From: Bacillota bacterium
Lineage (GTDB): Bacteria; Bacillota; Clostridia; Christensenellales; CAG-138
Reading direction: 5' to 3'
DNA length: 50,937 nt
NCBI GenBank assembly: GCA_023451115.1
Contig: JAEXFV010000022.1
Location: forward strand, 1 to 50,937
Shown here: positions 1 to 8,218 of the stretch, piece by piece
Numbering within the stretch: the stretch's first letter is position 1
How the letters are laid out: every line of letters starts with the position of its first letter
Program-made: the position numbers and the translations under genes
The notes under the pieces: model-generated
Told to the model about the DNA's origin: nothing
Seen by the model: the letters and a program-made list of their open reading frames with translations, nothing else
Database searches by the model: none

Positions 1-309
1 TCCGCTTTTGTAAAGGACGCCTCATGCATCGCCGATAATTGCCCCTGCTGCCAATCCTGGTTTCAACGTTTTATGGATTTCCCTTATGATCGGTGGCTTA
101 TGAAGATCCCAGCTTTACACCACCCTAAGCGTACTAGAGTTTGTTTTGGAAAGGCGATTGATGATTATATAAATGCAAAAGATGGCGCTCTCTCCTCCTC
201 TATCATTGAGGGATACAGCCATAACACTAGTAAAATAGGCTCATCTCAAGGGGGGTTCGAATCCCCTATGCTCCACCACAGCAATCAAATCCGAACCCAA
301 TACCGATAG
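1..309 (+). other. open frame entering from left edge, product unknown
   Basis: One frame is open from the first base to a stop at 307-309. The part before about 200 includes a CPCC motif and has the look of a coding tail. I do not recognise it. The frame reads straight through a tRNA 3' end at 251-278, so at least its last third is probably not a native protein. It may be the last gene of a mobile element lying left of the window, fused by chance to the element's attachment site. Confidence 0.2.
251..278 (+). tRNA. tRNA 3' fragment (T arm, acceptor strand, CCA); possible att site
   Basis: GGGGG-TTCGAAT-CCCCT forms a five-pair T arm with a standard seven-base loop (251-267). It is followed by the seven-base acceptor strand ATGCTCC, discriminator A and encoded CCA. 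The matching 5' strand (GGAGCAT or GGGGCAT) is absent from the upstream 250 bases, so there is no complete tRNA here. The CTCCACCA end resembles tRNA-Ala or tmRNA. A lone tRNA 3' end is what an integrase leaves at the far end of an element inserted into a tRNA gene. That element would lie to the left, outside the window. Confidence 0.6.
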
Positions 310-326
310 GTGAAGGGTTCGGATTT
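287..326. repeat. hairpin, left copy of inverted repeat
   Basis: AAATCCGAACCC (287-298) and GGGTTCGGATTT (315-326) form a perfect 12-bp stem with a 16-base loop, followed by T-rich sequence. It could end transcription of the frame to its left. A diverged copy of the same hairpin lies in opposite orientation at 1241-1278. Confidence 0.7.
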
Positions 327-375
327 GTCGTTTATTTCAGCACTCTCTATGAATAATAAAACGGAGGGTAATGAA

Positions 376-510
376 ATGAATAAAATGGAAGTCAACGAGA
401 CCAATATCGGAAGGTATGGGTGCAAGCTCCTTGCATACATGAAGGAGTACAATCACAACCTGTATACGGAATTACTCTTTTCAGGCAGGTTGGAAGATTG
501 GCTTCCCGCT
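376..510 (+). pseudogene. tnpV: TnpV-like protein, N-terminal remnant
   Basis: After GGAGGG (363-368) an ATG at 376 opens a frame containing IGRYGCKLLAYMKEYN and LYTELLFSGRLEDWL. This matches the TnpV pattern of a GKYG motif, a YLKEH stretch and LYSELLLSGKL. Beyond about 510 the frame no longer resembles TnpV, and the opposite strand carries an rtcB remnant instead. The C-terminal signature lies on the minus strand at about 1087-1125. The gene is therefore split and surely non-functional. Confidence 0.55.
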
Positions 511-689
511 AAGCTTGCAGGGCAAGAATCTGCTTTGCCCTATGTCGATACCGTACTACGGCGAAGCCGGAGCCGTCAAGGCGAAAAGCGCAGCGTGCAT
601 ATACGGTTCCGGATAGCCGCGGTAAATTCAAAGTTTCACACGAACCCGATCTTTGAAGAAAACCATGAGTTGCATCAGAATACCGCCTC

Positions 690-1125
690 AGTCTTTGATG
701 GGCATCGTCCATTTATCCGTGACCTGCATGGTTACCATATACGGCTGTTTGAGCAGGGCACCATCGCTTACGAATGCGCTCTTAGTTTTCGTGACCTTGC
801 GCAATTGCCGGTTAAGGTCGCTAAAATTGCAAACTTTGACATAGCTCCTTGTCGAAATTGCGGTGGTTGTATAGATGATTCGTCGGATTTCGATAAAGTG
901 TTTTCCACCACCTAGCGTTCCTATGGACAGTTCGCCTCGACGGGTGTCCACATCCCTATAGCAACGAAGTTGCGCAAGGTCGATCTCACCGGAGAAGCGG
1001 TGGGGCTTTTGTTGGATAGAAAACCCGGTGGGGATGGCGGCATAGATGAGCTTATCAAGCCTGAGCTCATTGTACAATATCGGGTCGACCCATGCCATCT
1101 GGTCGCAGGCTTTCAATTCTTCCGT
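690..1125 (-). pseudogene. rtcB: RtcB RNA ligase remnant joined to TnpV C-terminal piece
   Basis: Read on the minus strand, the frame first shows the TnpV C-terminal pattern (TEELKACDQMAWV, about 1125-1087). It then becomes RtcB-like at about 1060-883: LDKLIYAAIPTGF, HRFSGEIDLAQLRCY and SIGTLGGGKHFIEI, the last being the RtcB signature with K where N is usual. RtcB is a GTP- and Mn-dependent RNA ligase that joins a 3'-phosphate or cyclic phosphate to a 5'-hydroxyl. After the signature the similarity continues only in shifted frames to about 690, so frameshifts have broken it. The N-terminal third of RtcB is missing. Confidence 0.65.
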
Positions 1126-1349
1126 GATGCCCTGTGCTTTGTTATTTATAGAGAGTGCTGATAAGTTGTTGTTCGCAAAGCAAACAACATAGCCCCGATA
1201 GAAATGACCGAATTCAAAGGAATTCGGGTAAATAAACGATAAACCGAACCCCTCGCTGATCGGCATTGGGTTCGATTTATCTCATTTGGCTAGAACCAGC
1301 TAAGGAGCGGCTATCTTTGCTTCTTCTGCTGGCGGTAATACTTCTATTT

Positions 1350-1624
1350 ACACACCACCGGGCATTATATGCATATCTTCTTTGTAGCGTCCTTCCCTAA
1401 CTGCTTTCCGCATACAGGACAGTACTGATGCATTTCTCGTTTCTACGCCACCCTGGCTTTCTTCTTGGCTAGCTTCGCGTCGTTTGCACAGCGTAGGGAG
1501 CAATGGGGCGCCCGGTCGGAACGACTGCAGAAGCTATCGACGCAAACGATACAATCGTCCCGTAAAACCGTATCCACCCTTTTCCGTCGCCAAATTTACT
1601 GCTTTCTCTTGTGTATTTCTTCAT
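1350..1624 (-). pseudogene. zinc-ribbon protein remnant
   Basis: An ATG at 1624 starts MKKYTRESSKFGDGKGW. One base-shift later the same strand reads DDCIVCVDSFC followed by HCSLRCANDAKLAKKK, and then MHQYCPVCGKQL with a further degenerate Cys pair. The paired-cysteine spacing suggests a small protein with two zinc ribbons, of the kind often carried by integrative elements. At least one frameshift and several stops interrupt it. Nothing else coding was found between 1281 and 1891. Confidence 0.35.
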
Positions 1625-1891
1625 GGAGTATCCCTTCCTGCTTATTCTGGGTTAATCGCTGTTGCACTTGCCGATGCTACAGTTTACTGAACTTCAATAA
1701 CCACCTTTTTCGTCATTATATATATTCCATATTACCTTTAGACATGTCAATGCCAGCGCAGTATTCACTGCGGTCTTTGTATATATGTACAGCCGGTACC
1801 TTTGGAGTTGAAATATTCAGACAAGTTAAATATAATTGTATTTACACGCATGGATTCCTCATAGGGGTTTCATCCGGGAAAGGATATTGTC

Positions 1892-2620
1892 TTGGTTACT
1901 GAAGAACTCTTGTCCAGCAAGATAAGCGAAAGGCTGCTTTATGAAATGAAGCAGGGCAAATATCAAAGGGAGGATCGGCTTCCTCCCGAGGTATTGATCG
2001 CAAAGGATCTCAATGTGAGTCGAACGGCCGTGCGGGATAGTCTTGCGATACTTGAAAGAGAAGGATTTATCAGCCGCAAGCATGGCGTTGGTACCATTAT
2101 CAATCACCATGTTCTCAAGGTGATTACGAGGATGGATCTCGAGCAGGAGTTTTTGGAGATCATAACCTGCGCAGGGTATAAGGCCGGAACCTCATACTGC
2201 ACTTGGCGCTATGCGCGCGCGTCGGAGGACGTCGCGGACAGGCTTGCCATCCATGTTGGGGATGAGATTATACAAGTGATAAGGGTGATCACAGCCGACG
2301 GTATACCCGCCATATTTTGCACGGACACCATTGCCAGGAGCATTGTAACCAACGACAAGTACGACGATGCTTTTCTTTCGCGCCCGATATTCGACTTTCT
2401 TGAGACCTACTGTGATACAAACGTATTTATGGACCTTACCGATATCCATGCTGTTGTCGCAGACGCGGTTACGGCTTCAATGTTGCAGATCAAAGAAGGC
2501 GACCCCGTGCTCTATATGGATGAGGTCGGCTATACGTTCAGAGGCAAGCCGGTACTTGCTTCCGATGAGTACTACCGCGAGGGGCTCATCAAGCAGACCG
2601 TGCTTAGGAAAAAGATATAG
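1892..2620 (+). CDS. GntR/HutC-family transcriptional regulator (UTRA domain)
   Basis: This is a 242-residue protein starting at TTG 1892, nine bases after GGGAAAGGA. The N-terminal winged helix (residues about 5-75) contains the GntR pattern of YQREDRLPPE, LNVSRTAVRDSLAILEREGFI and KHGVGTII. The rest fits the UTRA effector-binding domain, ending in the typical DEYYREG stretch. HutC-type regulators bind a small metabolite and usually repress the adjacent operon. A terminator and then a strong promoter with four tandem repeats follow, ahead of the nucleoside importer. I infer that this protein senses a purine or a breakdown product and binds those repeats. Confidence 0.85.
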   Translation: MVTEELLSSKISERLLYEMKQGKYQREDRLPPEVLIAKDLNVSRTAVRDSLAILEREGFISRKHGVGTIINHHVLKVITRMDLEQEFLEIITCAGYKAGTSYCTWRYARASEDVADRLAIHVGDEIIQVIRVITADGIPAIFCTDTIARSIVTNDKYDDAFLSRPIFDFLETYCDTNVFMDLTDIHAVVADAVTASMLQIKEGDPVLYMDEVGYTFRGKPVLASDEYYREGLIKQTVLRKKI

Positions 2621-2649
2621 AAAGATAAGAGAACCCGGTTTTTGAGTGG

Positions 2650-2686
2650 CACGAGTCCAAACAATTTGTTTAGGGCTCGTGTTTTT
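2650..2686 (+). terminator. Rho-independent terminator of the GntR gene
   Basis: CACGAG (2650-2655) pairs with CTCGTG (2676-2681), and a second inner pairing (CAAACAA with TTGTTTA) lengthens the stem. TTTTT follows. It separates the regulator from the importer operon, so the two have separate promoters. Confidence 0.75.
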
Positions 2687-2698
2687 ATGAATATACCC

Positions 2699-2727
2699 TT
2701 GACACACATAGAATATTGCGGTATAAA
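2699..2727 (+). promoter_or_regulatory. sigma-A promoter of the purine operon
   Basis: TTGACA (2699-2704), a 17-base spacer and TATAAA (2722-2727) form a near-consensus promoter. The first operator-like repeat starts inside the -10 box. The leader from the expected start to the ATG at 2970 is about 235 bases long. Confidence 0.75.
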
Positions 2728-2794
2728 TAGATCATACCAAATAAAATAGATCATACCAAATAAAATAGATCGTACCAACAAAATAGATCATACC
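2725..2794 (+). repeat. four tandem operator-like repeats AAATAGATCATACC
   Basis: AAATAGATCATACC occurs at 2725-2738, 2744-2757 and 2781-2794, and with one change (CGTACC) at 2763-2776. The spacing is 19, 19 and 18 bases, close to two helical turns, so all copies lie on nearly one face of the DNA. The array covers the -10 box and the start of transcription. That is where a repressor would act, and the adjacent GntR gene is the natural candidate. Confidence 0.75.
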
Positions 2795-2807
2795 GAATCT
2801 CAAAAAA

Positions 2808-2833
2808 AACATCCATAAAAAACATCCATAAAA
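2808..2833 (+). repeat. 13-bp tandem duplication in leader
   Basis: AACATCCATAAAA is repeated exactly, head to tail (2808-2820 and 2821-2833), with a further partial copy after it. It lies just downstream of the operator-like array, in the untranslated leader. It may be replication slippage or part of the control region. The remaining leader to 2954 shows no purine-riboswitch pattern that I can recognise. Confidence 0.6.
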
Positions 2834-2969
2834 AACAGTCAATCAGATACGTCGCCACAAAAGAACGCGGCAAAAGCCAACCGACATACATGGGAAAACA
2901 CAGTGTGGCGCATAGCAGTTTATGAAGGCATTTTGTCTGGATATAAAATGATGCAGGAGGAAAAAAAAC

Positions 2970-4073
2970 ATGAAGCTTAACGTAAGAACCTTCACCGCCA
3001 TTATTCTGGTACTGATGATGGCATTGCCTCTCTTTGTGGGCTGCGCGGCGCCTGCCGCCAATACCGCACCCGCGACCGAAGCCTCCCCGTCTGAAGCGCC
3101 TGTCGCTGAAGCTGCGGCGGCTGAAGAACCCGCCCCCGCAGAGCCTGCTGCCGAGAAGATCAAAGTCACGTTGGTCCTCCCGGGAAAGAAGGATGATGTT
3201 TCCTTCAACCAGGCGATGTACGAAGGCATCACATCCTATGCAAACGCTCATGCGGACACCATCGACCTCAAAATTGTAGAGAACGTCTATGAAGTTGCCG
3301 ACATCGAACCCGCACTGGCGGATTTTGCGGATCAAGGCTACGATGTGATCTTTGGTCACGGATTCCAGTTCATGGAGCCCCTTGTAGCGGTTGCCGACCG
3401 TTACCCTGAGAGCTATTTTCTGTTAGGCACCGGTTACATGTTCCGCAAAAACTCCGCCATCTATGACGTGGCGCTTGAATCCGGTGGCTACATTATGGGC
3501 GTAATCGCGGCGCTTGCAAGTGAAAGCGACAAGATCGGCGTTATTGGTGGCGCGGACGCTTCAGAAATGGTCCGCGGTCATGCGGGCTATAAGATGGGCG
3601 CGCAGTCTGTCAATCCAGATATCGAAATTCAGGAAGTTTATACTGGCGACTGGAACGATACCGCCGGCGCATATGAAGCCGCTGTCGGCATGTACGATTC
3701 CGGCGTTGACATCATTTGGCATTCTGGCGACGGTATAGGCCTTGGCGTTGTGCAGGCCGCTGTTGAAAAGGATCAGTATGTGTTGGGCAACGTGCAGGAT
3801 CAGTATTCTCTGGGTGAAAAGAATGTGCTTAGCGGCGTGCAGTATCACTGGGAGTCCGTCATCGAGCAGATATTCAAGGATATCGCGGATGGCAGCTTCC
3901 TTACCCTTGCGGATGACCAGCGGATATATTGGATCACCATTGCCAACGGCGGTATGGAATATACCAAGATCAACGATCCCAAGGGCTGGCTGAGCGATGA
4001 GGAGCTCGCCAAGATCGAAGAGGTCTACTCGCAGCTTGCCGCGGACCAGATCGAATGGCCTTCCTGGGATTGA
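2970..4073 (+). CDS. BMP-family nucleoside-binding lipoprotein of ABC importer
   Basis: This 367-residue protein follows AGGAGG. It has a lipoprotein signal peptide with lipobox LFVGC (Cys25), then a low-complexity Ala/Pro/Glu linker to about residue 60, then a BMP/PnrA-type binding domain (VTLVLPG, DVSFNQAMYEG, DVIFGHGFQF, KIGVIGGAD, DIIWHSGDG). Proteins of this family sit on the outer face of the membrane and deliver purine or pyrimidine nucleosides to an ABC permease. The next genes encode its ATPase and two permeases, and the catabolic genes point to purine nucleosides or bases as cargo. It is the first gene of the purine operon. Confidence 0.9.
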   Translation: MKLNVRTFTAIILVLMMALPLFVGCAAPAANTAPATEASPSEAPVAEAAAAEEPAPAEPAAEKIKVTLVLPGKKDDVSFNQAMYEGITSYANAHADTIDLKIVENVYEVADIEPALADFADQGYDVIFGHGFQFMEPLVAVADRYPESYFLLGTGYMFRKNSAIYDVALESGGYIMGVIAALASESDKIGVIGGADASEMVRGHAGYKMGAQSVNPDIEIQEVYTGDWNDTAGAYEAAVGMYDSGVDIIWHSGDGIGLGVVQAAVEKDQYVLGNVQDQYSLGEKNVLSGVQYHWESVIEQIFKDIADGSFLTLADDQRIYWITIANGGMEYTKINDPKGWLSDEELAKIEEVYSQLAADQIEWPSWD

Positions 4074-4189
4074 TCATGCAATAGGCATTATGCCCTTATG
4101 CTTGGCTTAATGGCATGAATGTAAAAAGGGACGCGAAGGGCGCGGTATACGCGCCCCTCGCGCACTCATTAAGCAAGGAGGAACGGGAT

Positions 4190-5710
4190 ATGGACACATT
4201 GGCGGTAAAAATGCTGGGGATCACAAAAGCCTTTAATGGTGTGAAGGCCAATGACGGCATAGATTTTTCCCTTAAAAAAGGCTCGATCCACGGACTTCTC
4301 GGAGAAAACGGCGCGGGAAAAACGACATTGATGAATGTGCTTTACGGGCTATATAAGCAGGAAGATGGTGATATTTTCATCAATGGCACAAAAGAGGAAA
4401 TTTCATCACCGCTTAAGGCGATTTCACTGGGCATCGCCATGGTGCATCAGCATTTTATGCTTGCAAGGCCGCTTACGGTAGTGGAAAATGTAATGCTCGG
4501 GAAAAAATCGCGCAGAGGTATCCTCCTCGATACAAAAGCGACGGCGGAGGAGCTTCGCGCGTTATCTGATAAATTTCGCATGGGAATAGACCCTTACGCA
4601 AAAATATGGCAGTTATCGGTGGGGGAACAGCAGCGGGTCGAAATACTCACCGCAATCTATATGGGCGCAAACACGCTTATTCTGGACGAGCCTACCGCCG
4701 TTCTTACACCGCAGGAAACCAACGCCTTTTTTGATACGCTGCGCGAAATGCGCGACGACGGCAAGTCCATCATCCTCATAACGCACAAGCTGGAGGAGAT
4801 CATTTCCATTGTGGACGAGGTGACTGTGCTTCGGGATGGAAAAATGGTGGGCACGCGCACGCTGGACTCGAGCGTAACCAAAGACGAGCTCACCAGGATG
4901 ATGGTGGGCAGGGACGTTTTATTCAACTTCTCCAGTGAAAACAGGGCGCCGGGCCAGGTGAAGCTATCGATGCGAGGACTTTGTGCAAAGAACGACAAGA
5001 GCGTCGCGGCGCTAAAGGATTTTACCCTGGACATACACGAGGGCGAAGTCGTCGGTCTTGCGGGCGTGGACGGTAACGGGCAAAAGGAGCTTTGCGAGGT
5101 GCTTACGGGACTTCGCAAAGCGGAGGACGGAAAGCTCATACTTAAAGATAAAGACGTTTTGAACCTGTCTCCCGCCTTTTACATTAGAAACGGGGTAGCG
5201 CATATACCAGAAGACAGGCAGACCACGGGGCTTGCGATGAATTGGAGCCTTAAGCTTAATTTGATCATTAAAAAGCTGGGCCAGGCTCCCTATGCCAAAT
5301 ATGGACTTGTCCAGCAGAAAGAAATGCAACAAAACTGGGCCGAGCTGCAAAAAAATTATCATATCAAAGCCAATTCCGGCGAGGATGAGGCGCGCACACT
5401 TTCCGGGGGCAACCAGCAGAAGGTGATCCTTGCGCGCGAGCTTAGCTCAAACCCCGAGGTACTCATAGCGAATCAGCCTACGCGCGGCTTGGATATAGGC
5501 GCCGCCGAGTACGTCCGGCAAAAGATACTTGACGCGCGAAACGCGGGCGCGGCGGTGCTGATGGTGTCGGCCGATCTGGAAGAGATATTCCAGCTCTCGG
5601 ACAGGATAGCCGTTATATACGGCGGAGAGCTGATGGGTATACTCGAGCGGGGCGCGGACACCTACAAGGTCGGGAAACTGATGATGGGCAGAAAGCAGGA
5701 GGTGTGCTGA
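4190..5710 (+). CDS. nucleoside ABC transporter ATP-binding protein (two ABC domains)
   Basis: The 506-residue protein starts at ATG 4190, which has AAGGAGG ahead of it. An earlier in-frame ATG at 4115 has no such site. Two ATPase domains are fused. The first has Walker A GENGAGKTT (38-46), signature LSVGEQQR and Walker B LILDEPTAVL. The second has a degenerate Walker A (GVDGNGQKE), signature LSGGNQQK and NQPTRGLD. This pattern is that of the RbsA/NupO class, in which the second site is weakened. It powers the importer formed with the lipoprotein before it and the two permeases after it. Its stop lies one base before the next start. Confidence 0.92.
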   Translation: MDTLAVKMLGITKAFNGVKANDGIDFSLKKGSIHGLLGENGAGKTTLMNVLYGLYKQEDGDIFINGTKEEISSPLKAISLGIAMVHQHFMLARPLTVVENVMLGKKSRRGILLDTKATAEELRALSDKFRMGIDPYAKIWQLSVGEQQRVEILTAIYMGANTLILDEPTAVLTPQETNAFFDTLREMRDDGKSIILITHKLEEIISIVDEVTVLRDGKMVGTRTLDSSVTKDELTRMMVGRDVLFNFSSENRAPGQVKLSMRGLCAKNDKSVAALKDFTLDIHEGEVVGLAGVDGNGQKELCEVLTGLRKAEDGKLILKDKDVLNLSPAFYIRNGVAHIPEDRQTTGLAMNWSLKLNLIIKKLGQAPYAKYGLVQQKEMQQNWAELQKNYHIKANSGEDEARTLSGGNQQKVILARELSSNPEVLIANQPTRGLDIGAAEYVRQKILDARNAGAAVLMVSADLEEIFQLSDRIAVIYGGELMGILERGADTYKVGKLMMGRKQEVC

Positions 5711-5711
5711 T

Positions 5712-6755
5712 ATGGGAGCGAGGCTTAAAAACGCTTTTTCCAAGACAGGCGGCTCCGTTGTAATGGTGGCGATCGCTTTACTCATTGGCGCAATACTGGT
5801 GGCCGTTTCAGGAAATGATCCGGCTGAAGCGTATGCGTCCATGTTTCAGGGCGCTTTTGGCTCCAGACAACGCGTCAGCGAGCTGTTTGTAAAGCTTATC
5901 CCCGTGATAATCATGGCGCTTGGCGTGTCCATCGCCTATAAAGCGCAGCTTTGGAACATCGGCGCCGCGGGGCAGTTTATCATGGGCGCCATCGCTTCCG
6001 TTGCAGTGGGGCTGTATGTGCCGCTTCCGCCAGCGTTGCTCGTACCGCTTTCCTTTGTTGCCGCTCTGGCCGCAGCCGGGCTTTGGGCAGCGCTCGCGGC
6101 GTATCTAAAGACCCGCTTTAACGCAAACGAAGTAATAACGACCTTGATGCTCAACTATATTGCCGACTATTTTCTCGCGTATCTGGTGTATGGGCCCATG
6201 ATGGATCCGGCGGGACAGCTCCCGCAATCGGCGGTGCTCAATGAGGCGTTGCGCCTTCCCCTTTTGATCGAGGGGCTTCGTCTGCATTCCGGCCTCTATA
6301 TTATGGTCGCGGTGCTGTTGCTGATGCTCCTGCTTTGGAAGTCCACGCTCGGTTATCGCATAAATCTCATTGGGCAAGGGGAAAAGGTCTCGACGTATGC
6401 CGGCGTAAACGTTAAGAAAACGGTGATTACGACCATGTTCCTCTCAGGCATGGTGATTGGTGTCGCCGGATGGATCGAAGCGTACGGATTGCAGTTCAGG
6501 GTGATGGAAAATTTTGCGGGCAGCTATGGAAACATCGCTACGGTGGTCGCGCTGCTGGGCGCGCTCAATCCCATTGGCATCGCGGCTTCCTCCCTATTCT
6601 TTTCCGTGCTGCTTGTGGGCGGGGCGAGTATGCAGCGTATGACGGACGTCCCATATTCCATTGTTGACGTTATTCAGGGATTGATCATCATCTTTGTCAT
6701 CAGCGCGGCGGTTTTCAAAAGTGCCGACGTGAGAAAGCTTTTTAAAAGGAGGTAG
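5712..6755 (+). CDS. nucleoside ABC transporter permease, subunit 1
   Basis: This is a 347-residue, strongly hydrophobic protein with about nine membrane segments. It belongs to the BPD_transp_2 class, with motifs such as GVSIAYKAQLWNIGAAGQFIMGAI and NANEVITTLMLNYIA. It corresponds to the NupP/YufP side of the BMP-type importer. It starts one base after the ATPase stop and is followed within 6 bases by the second permease, so the three are co-translated. Confidence 0.92.
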   Translation: MGARLKNAFSKTGGSVVMVAIALLIGAILVAVSGNDPAEAYASMFQGAFGSRQRVSELFVKLIPVIIMALGVSIAYKAQLWNIGAAGQFIMGAIASVAVGLYVPLPPALLVPLSFVAALAAAGLWAALAAYLKTRFNANEVITTLMLNYIADYFLAYLVYGPMMDPAGQLPQSAVLNEALRLPLLIEGLRLHSGLYIMVAVLLLMLLLWKSTLGYRINLIGQGEKVSTYAGVNVKKTVITTMFLSGMVIGVAGWIEAYGLQFRVMENFAGSYGNIATVVALLGALNPIGIAASSLFFSVLLVGGASMQRMTDVPYSIVDVIQGLIIIFVISAAVFKSADVRKLFKRR

Positions 6756-6760
6756 GAAGC

Positions 6761-7705
6761 GTGCTAAAGGACATTTTCTCGATGAGTTTTTTTATAAGTC
6801 TGCTTGCAAGCACGATCCGTCTGGCAACACCCATCATGGTTCCCGCGCTTGGGCAGATATACACCCAAAGAGCCGGCATATTGAATTTGGGCGTTGAGGG
6901 CACGATGCTCATGAGCGCGGTAACAGGCTTTGCGGTCGCGTTTCATAGCGGGAGCCTTTGGCTGGGACTACTCATGGGTATGGCCTGCGGAATGTTCTGG
7001 AGCCTCATCATGGGTTTTTTGAGCATTACGATACGCGCGAATCAGGTTATTGCCGGACTGGGTATGAACATACTCGCCGGCGGCCTTGCGGCCTATATAT
7101 ACCGCGTTATCTTCGGCATACAGTCGCTGCCGCCCAAGGTGGATTCCTTTCAAGGTATAATGATACCGGGCTTGTCGGAACTGCCCGTTATCGGTCCGAT
7201 ATTTCTTCAACATAACATACTGGTGTATCTTGGATTCTCATTGGTGTTTGTAACATGGTTCATACTTGAGCGCACTACCTTTGGGTTGAAGATAAAAGCC
7301 GTAGGCGAACATCCGTACGCGGCGGATGCAAAGGGGATCAATGTCTATGCTGTTCGGTATGCGGCAGTGCTCATAGGCGGCCTGTACGCCGGAGCGGCAG
7401 GTGCGTTTATGTCGATCGCCTATCTGAATTCCTTTACGGAAGCGGTCATCGGCGGGCGTGGCTATATCGCGGTGTCGGTTGTCATTTTTGCGCGCTTTAT
7501 GCCGTTTCGCGCCATGTGGGGCGCGCTGCTGTTCGGCATTGCATCCGCGCTGCAGCTTCGCTTGCAGGCATTGGGCGTGAATATCGCAAACCAGCTCATG
7601 CTCATGCTGCCATACATCATGACGATCGCGGCGCTGATATTTTCCTCGAACAAGGCGGAATTCCCCAGCGCATACACCATTCCCTATTCCAGAATGGAAC
7701 GATGA
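6761..7705 (+). CDS. nucleoside ABC transporter permease, subunit 2
   Basis: This is a 314-residue membrane protein starting at GTG 6761 after AAAGGAGGT. It shows QRAGILNLGVEGTMLMSAV and IRANQVIAGLGMNILAGGLAAY, the hallmarks of the NupQ/YufQ partner. With the preceding permease it forms the transmembrane channel. Its TGA stop overlaps the ATG of the following lipoprotein (ATGA). Confidence 0.92.
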   Translation: MLKDIFSMSFFISLLASTIRLATPIMVPALGQIYTQRAGILNLGVEGTMLMSAVTGFAVAFHSGSLWLGLLMGMACGMFWSLIMGFLSITIRANQVIAGLGMNILAGGLAAYIYRVIFGIQSLPPKVDSFQGIMIPGLSELPVIGPIFLQHNILVYLGFSLVFVTWFILERTTFGLKIKAVGEHPYAADAKGINVYAVRYAAVLIGGLYAGAAGAFMSIAYLNSFTEAVIGGRGYIAVSVVIFARFMPFRAMWGALLFGIASALQLRLQALGVNIANQLMLMLPYIMTIAALIFSSNKAEFPSAYTIPYSRMER

Positions 7706-8199
7706 CCATGCGGAGATTGGTCGTTTGGTTGCTGCTTGCATCCCTGCTTATCGTAGGATGCACGCGGACTGAGGTGCCGAAAAACGAGGCGCGGGCGCAT
7801 GAAAGGGCTGTTGCCTTTGCGCAGGCTGTGAATTATGAATATGAAACGCCCGAAAAAATCTATCCTTATTTGACTGCGGCATTTAAGGAGCAAATGAGCG
7901 AAGACGAGTTTGTCGAAGCTTTCAATAAGGAGCGTTCCTACCCGTATCTGGTGCCGCTTTTCATCAACTTCCGTGAGGTCGTACTGGACGAAGCCCATGA
8001 AACCGGAACGGCTTATTACTCCCAGGCGGCAAGACTGCCCGGTATGATCTATGAGGTGGGCATGGAATACGAGAACGGAGACTACTATTTCCGGGCGTTC
8101 GATCCTTTTCTGGACGGGAGTTATTTGGAAAAATTCGAGGTTATCCCCTATTCCCTGGATATGTATTACGACATCCCCCCGCAGGAAGATGCGGATTGA
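7702..8199 (+). CDS. small lipoprotein of unknown function in purine operon
   Basis: This is a 165-residue protein. A short signal peptide ends in a lipobox-like LIVGC (Cys20). The mature part is acidic and rich in Tyr and Phe (YEYETPEKIYPYLTAAF, EVGMEYENGDYYFRAFDPF, PYSLDMYYD). I do not recognise the family. The fold may be a small NTF2-like or cystatin-like domain, but that is a guess. It is translationally coupled to the second permease (ATGA overlap) and precedes the molybdenum hydroxylase genes. A surface role beside the importer is therefore likely. Confidence 0.7.
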   Translation: MTMRRLVVWLLLASLLIVGCTRTEVPKNEARAHERAVAFAQAVNYEYETPEKIYPYLTAAFKEQMSEDEFVEAFNKERSYPYLVPLFINFREVVLDEAHETGTAYYSQAARLPGMIYEVGMEYENGDYYFRAFDPFLDGSYLEKFEVIPYSLDMYYDIPPQEDAD

Positions 8200-8218
8200 A
8201 AACGTACTGGAGGCTGTA

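Larger units (their letters stand above)
287..1280. mobile_element. degenerate inverted-repeat module with tnpV pieces and broken rtcB
   Basis: The two ends are inverted copies of one sequence. The hairpin at 287-326 matches, in reverse complement, the hairpin at 1241-1278. CAGCACTCTCTAT at 338-350 matches ATAGAGAGTGCTG at 1148-1160. Inside the left copy begins a tnpV-like reading frame. Inside the right copy, on the other strand, lies the tnpV C-terminal end, running into part of rtcB. TnpV is an accessory protein of Clostridium mobile elements of the Tn4451 kind. The module reads as the collapsed remains of one or two elements, possibly with an inversion. No intact transposase or recombinase is present. 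Confidence 0.55.

Noticed and set aside
1..278. tmRNA (ssrA) ending at 278
   Set aside because: The end CTCCACCA fits tmRNA, but no resume codon with a tag-like reading frame and no pseudoknot-rich 200 bases are seen, and the 5' strand is absent. A tRNA 3' fragment is the safer call.
2725..2794. CRISPR array or plasmid iterons
   Set aside because: There are only four 14-base units with 4-5 base spacers, no cas or rep gene, and a direct overlap with a promoter.
2730..2969. purine riboswitch before the nucleoside importer
   Set aside because: There is no three-way-junction pattern with the TATA...ATATGG type core. Control is better explained by the tandem repeats.
5712..7705. many open frames on the opposite strand of the permease and catabolic genes
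   Set aside because: They mirror real genes, lack ribosome sites and family motifs, and arise from GC-biased third positions.
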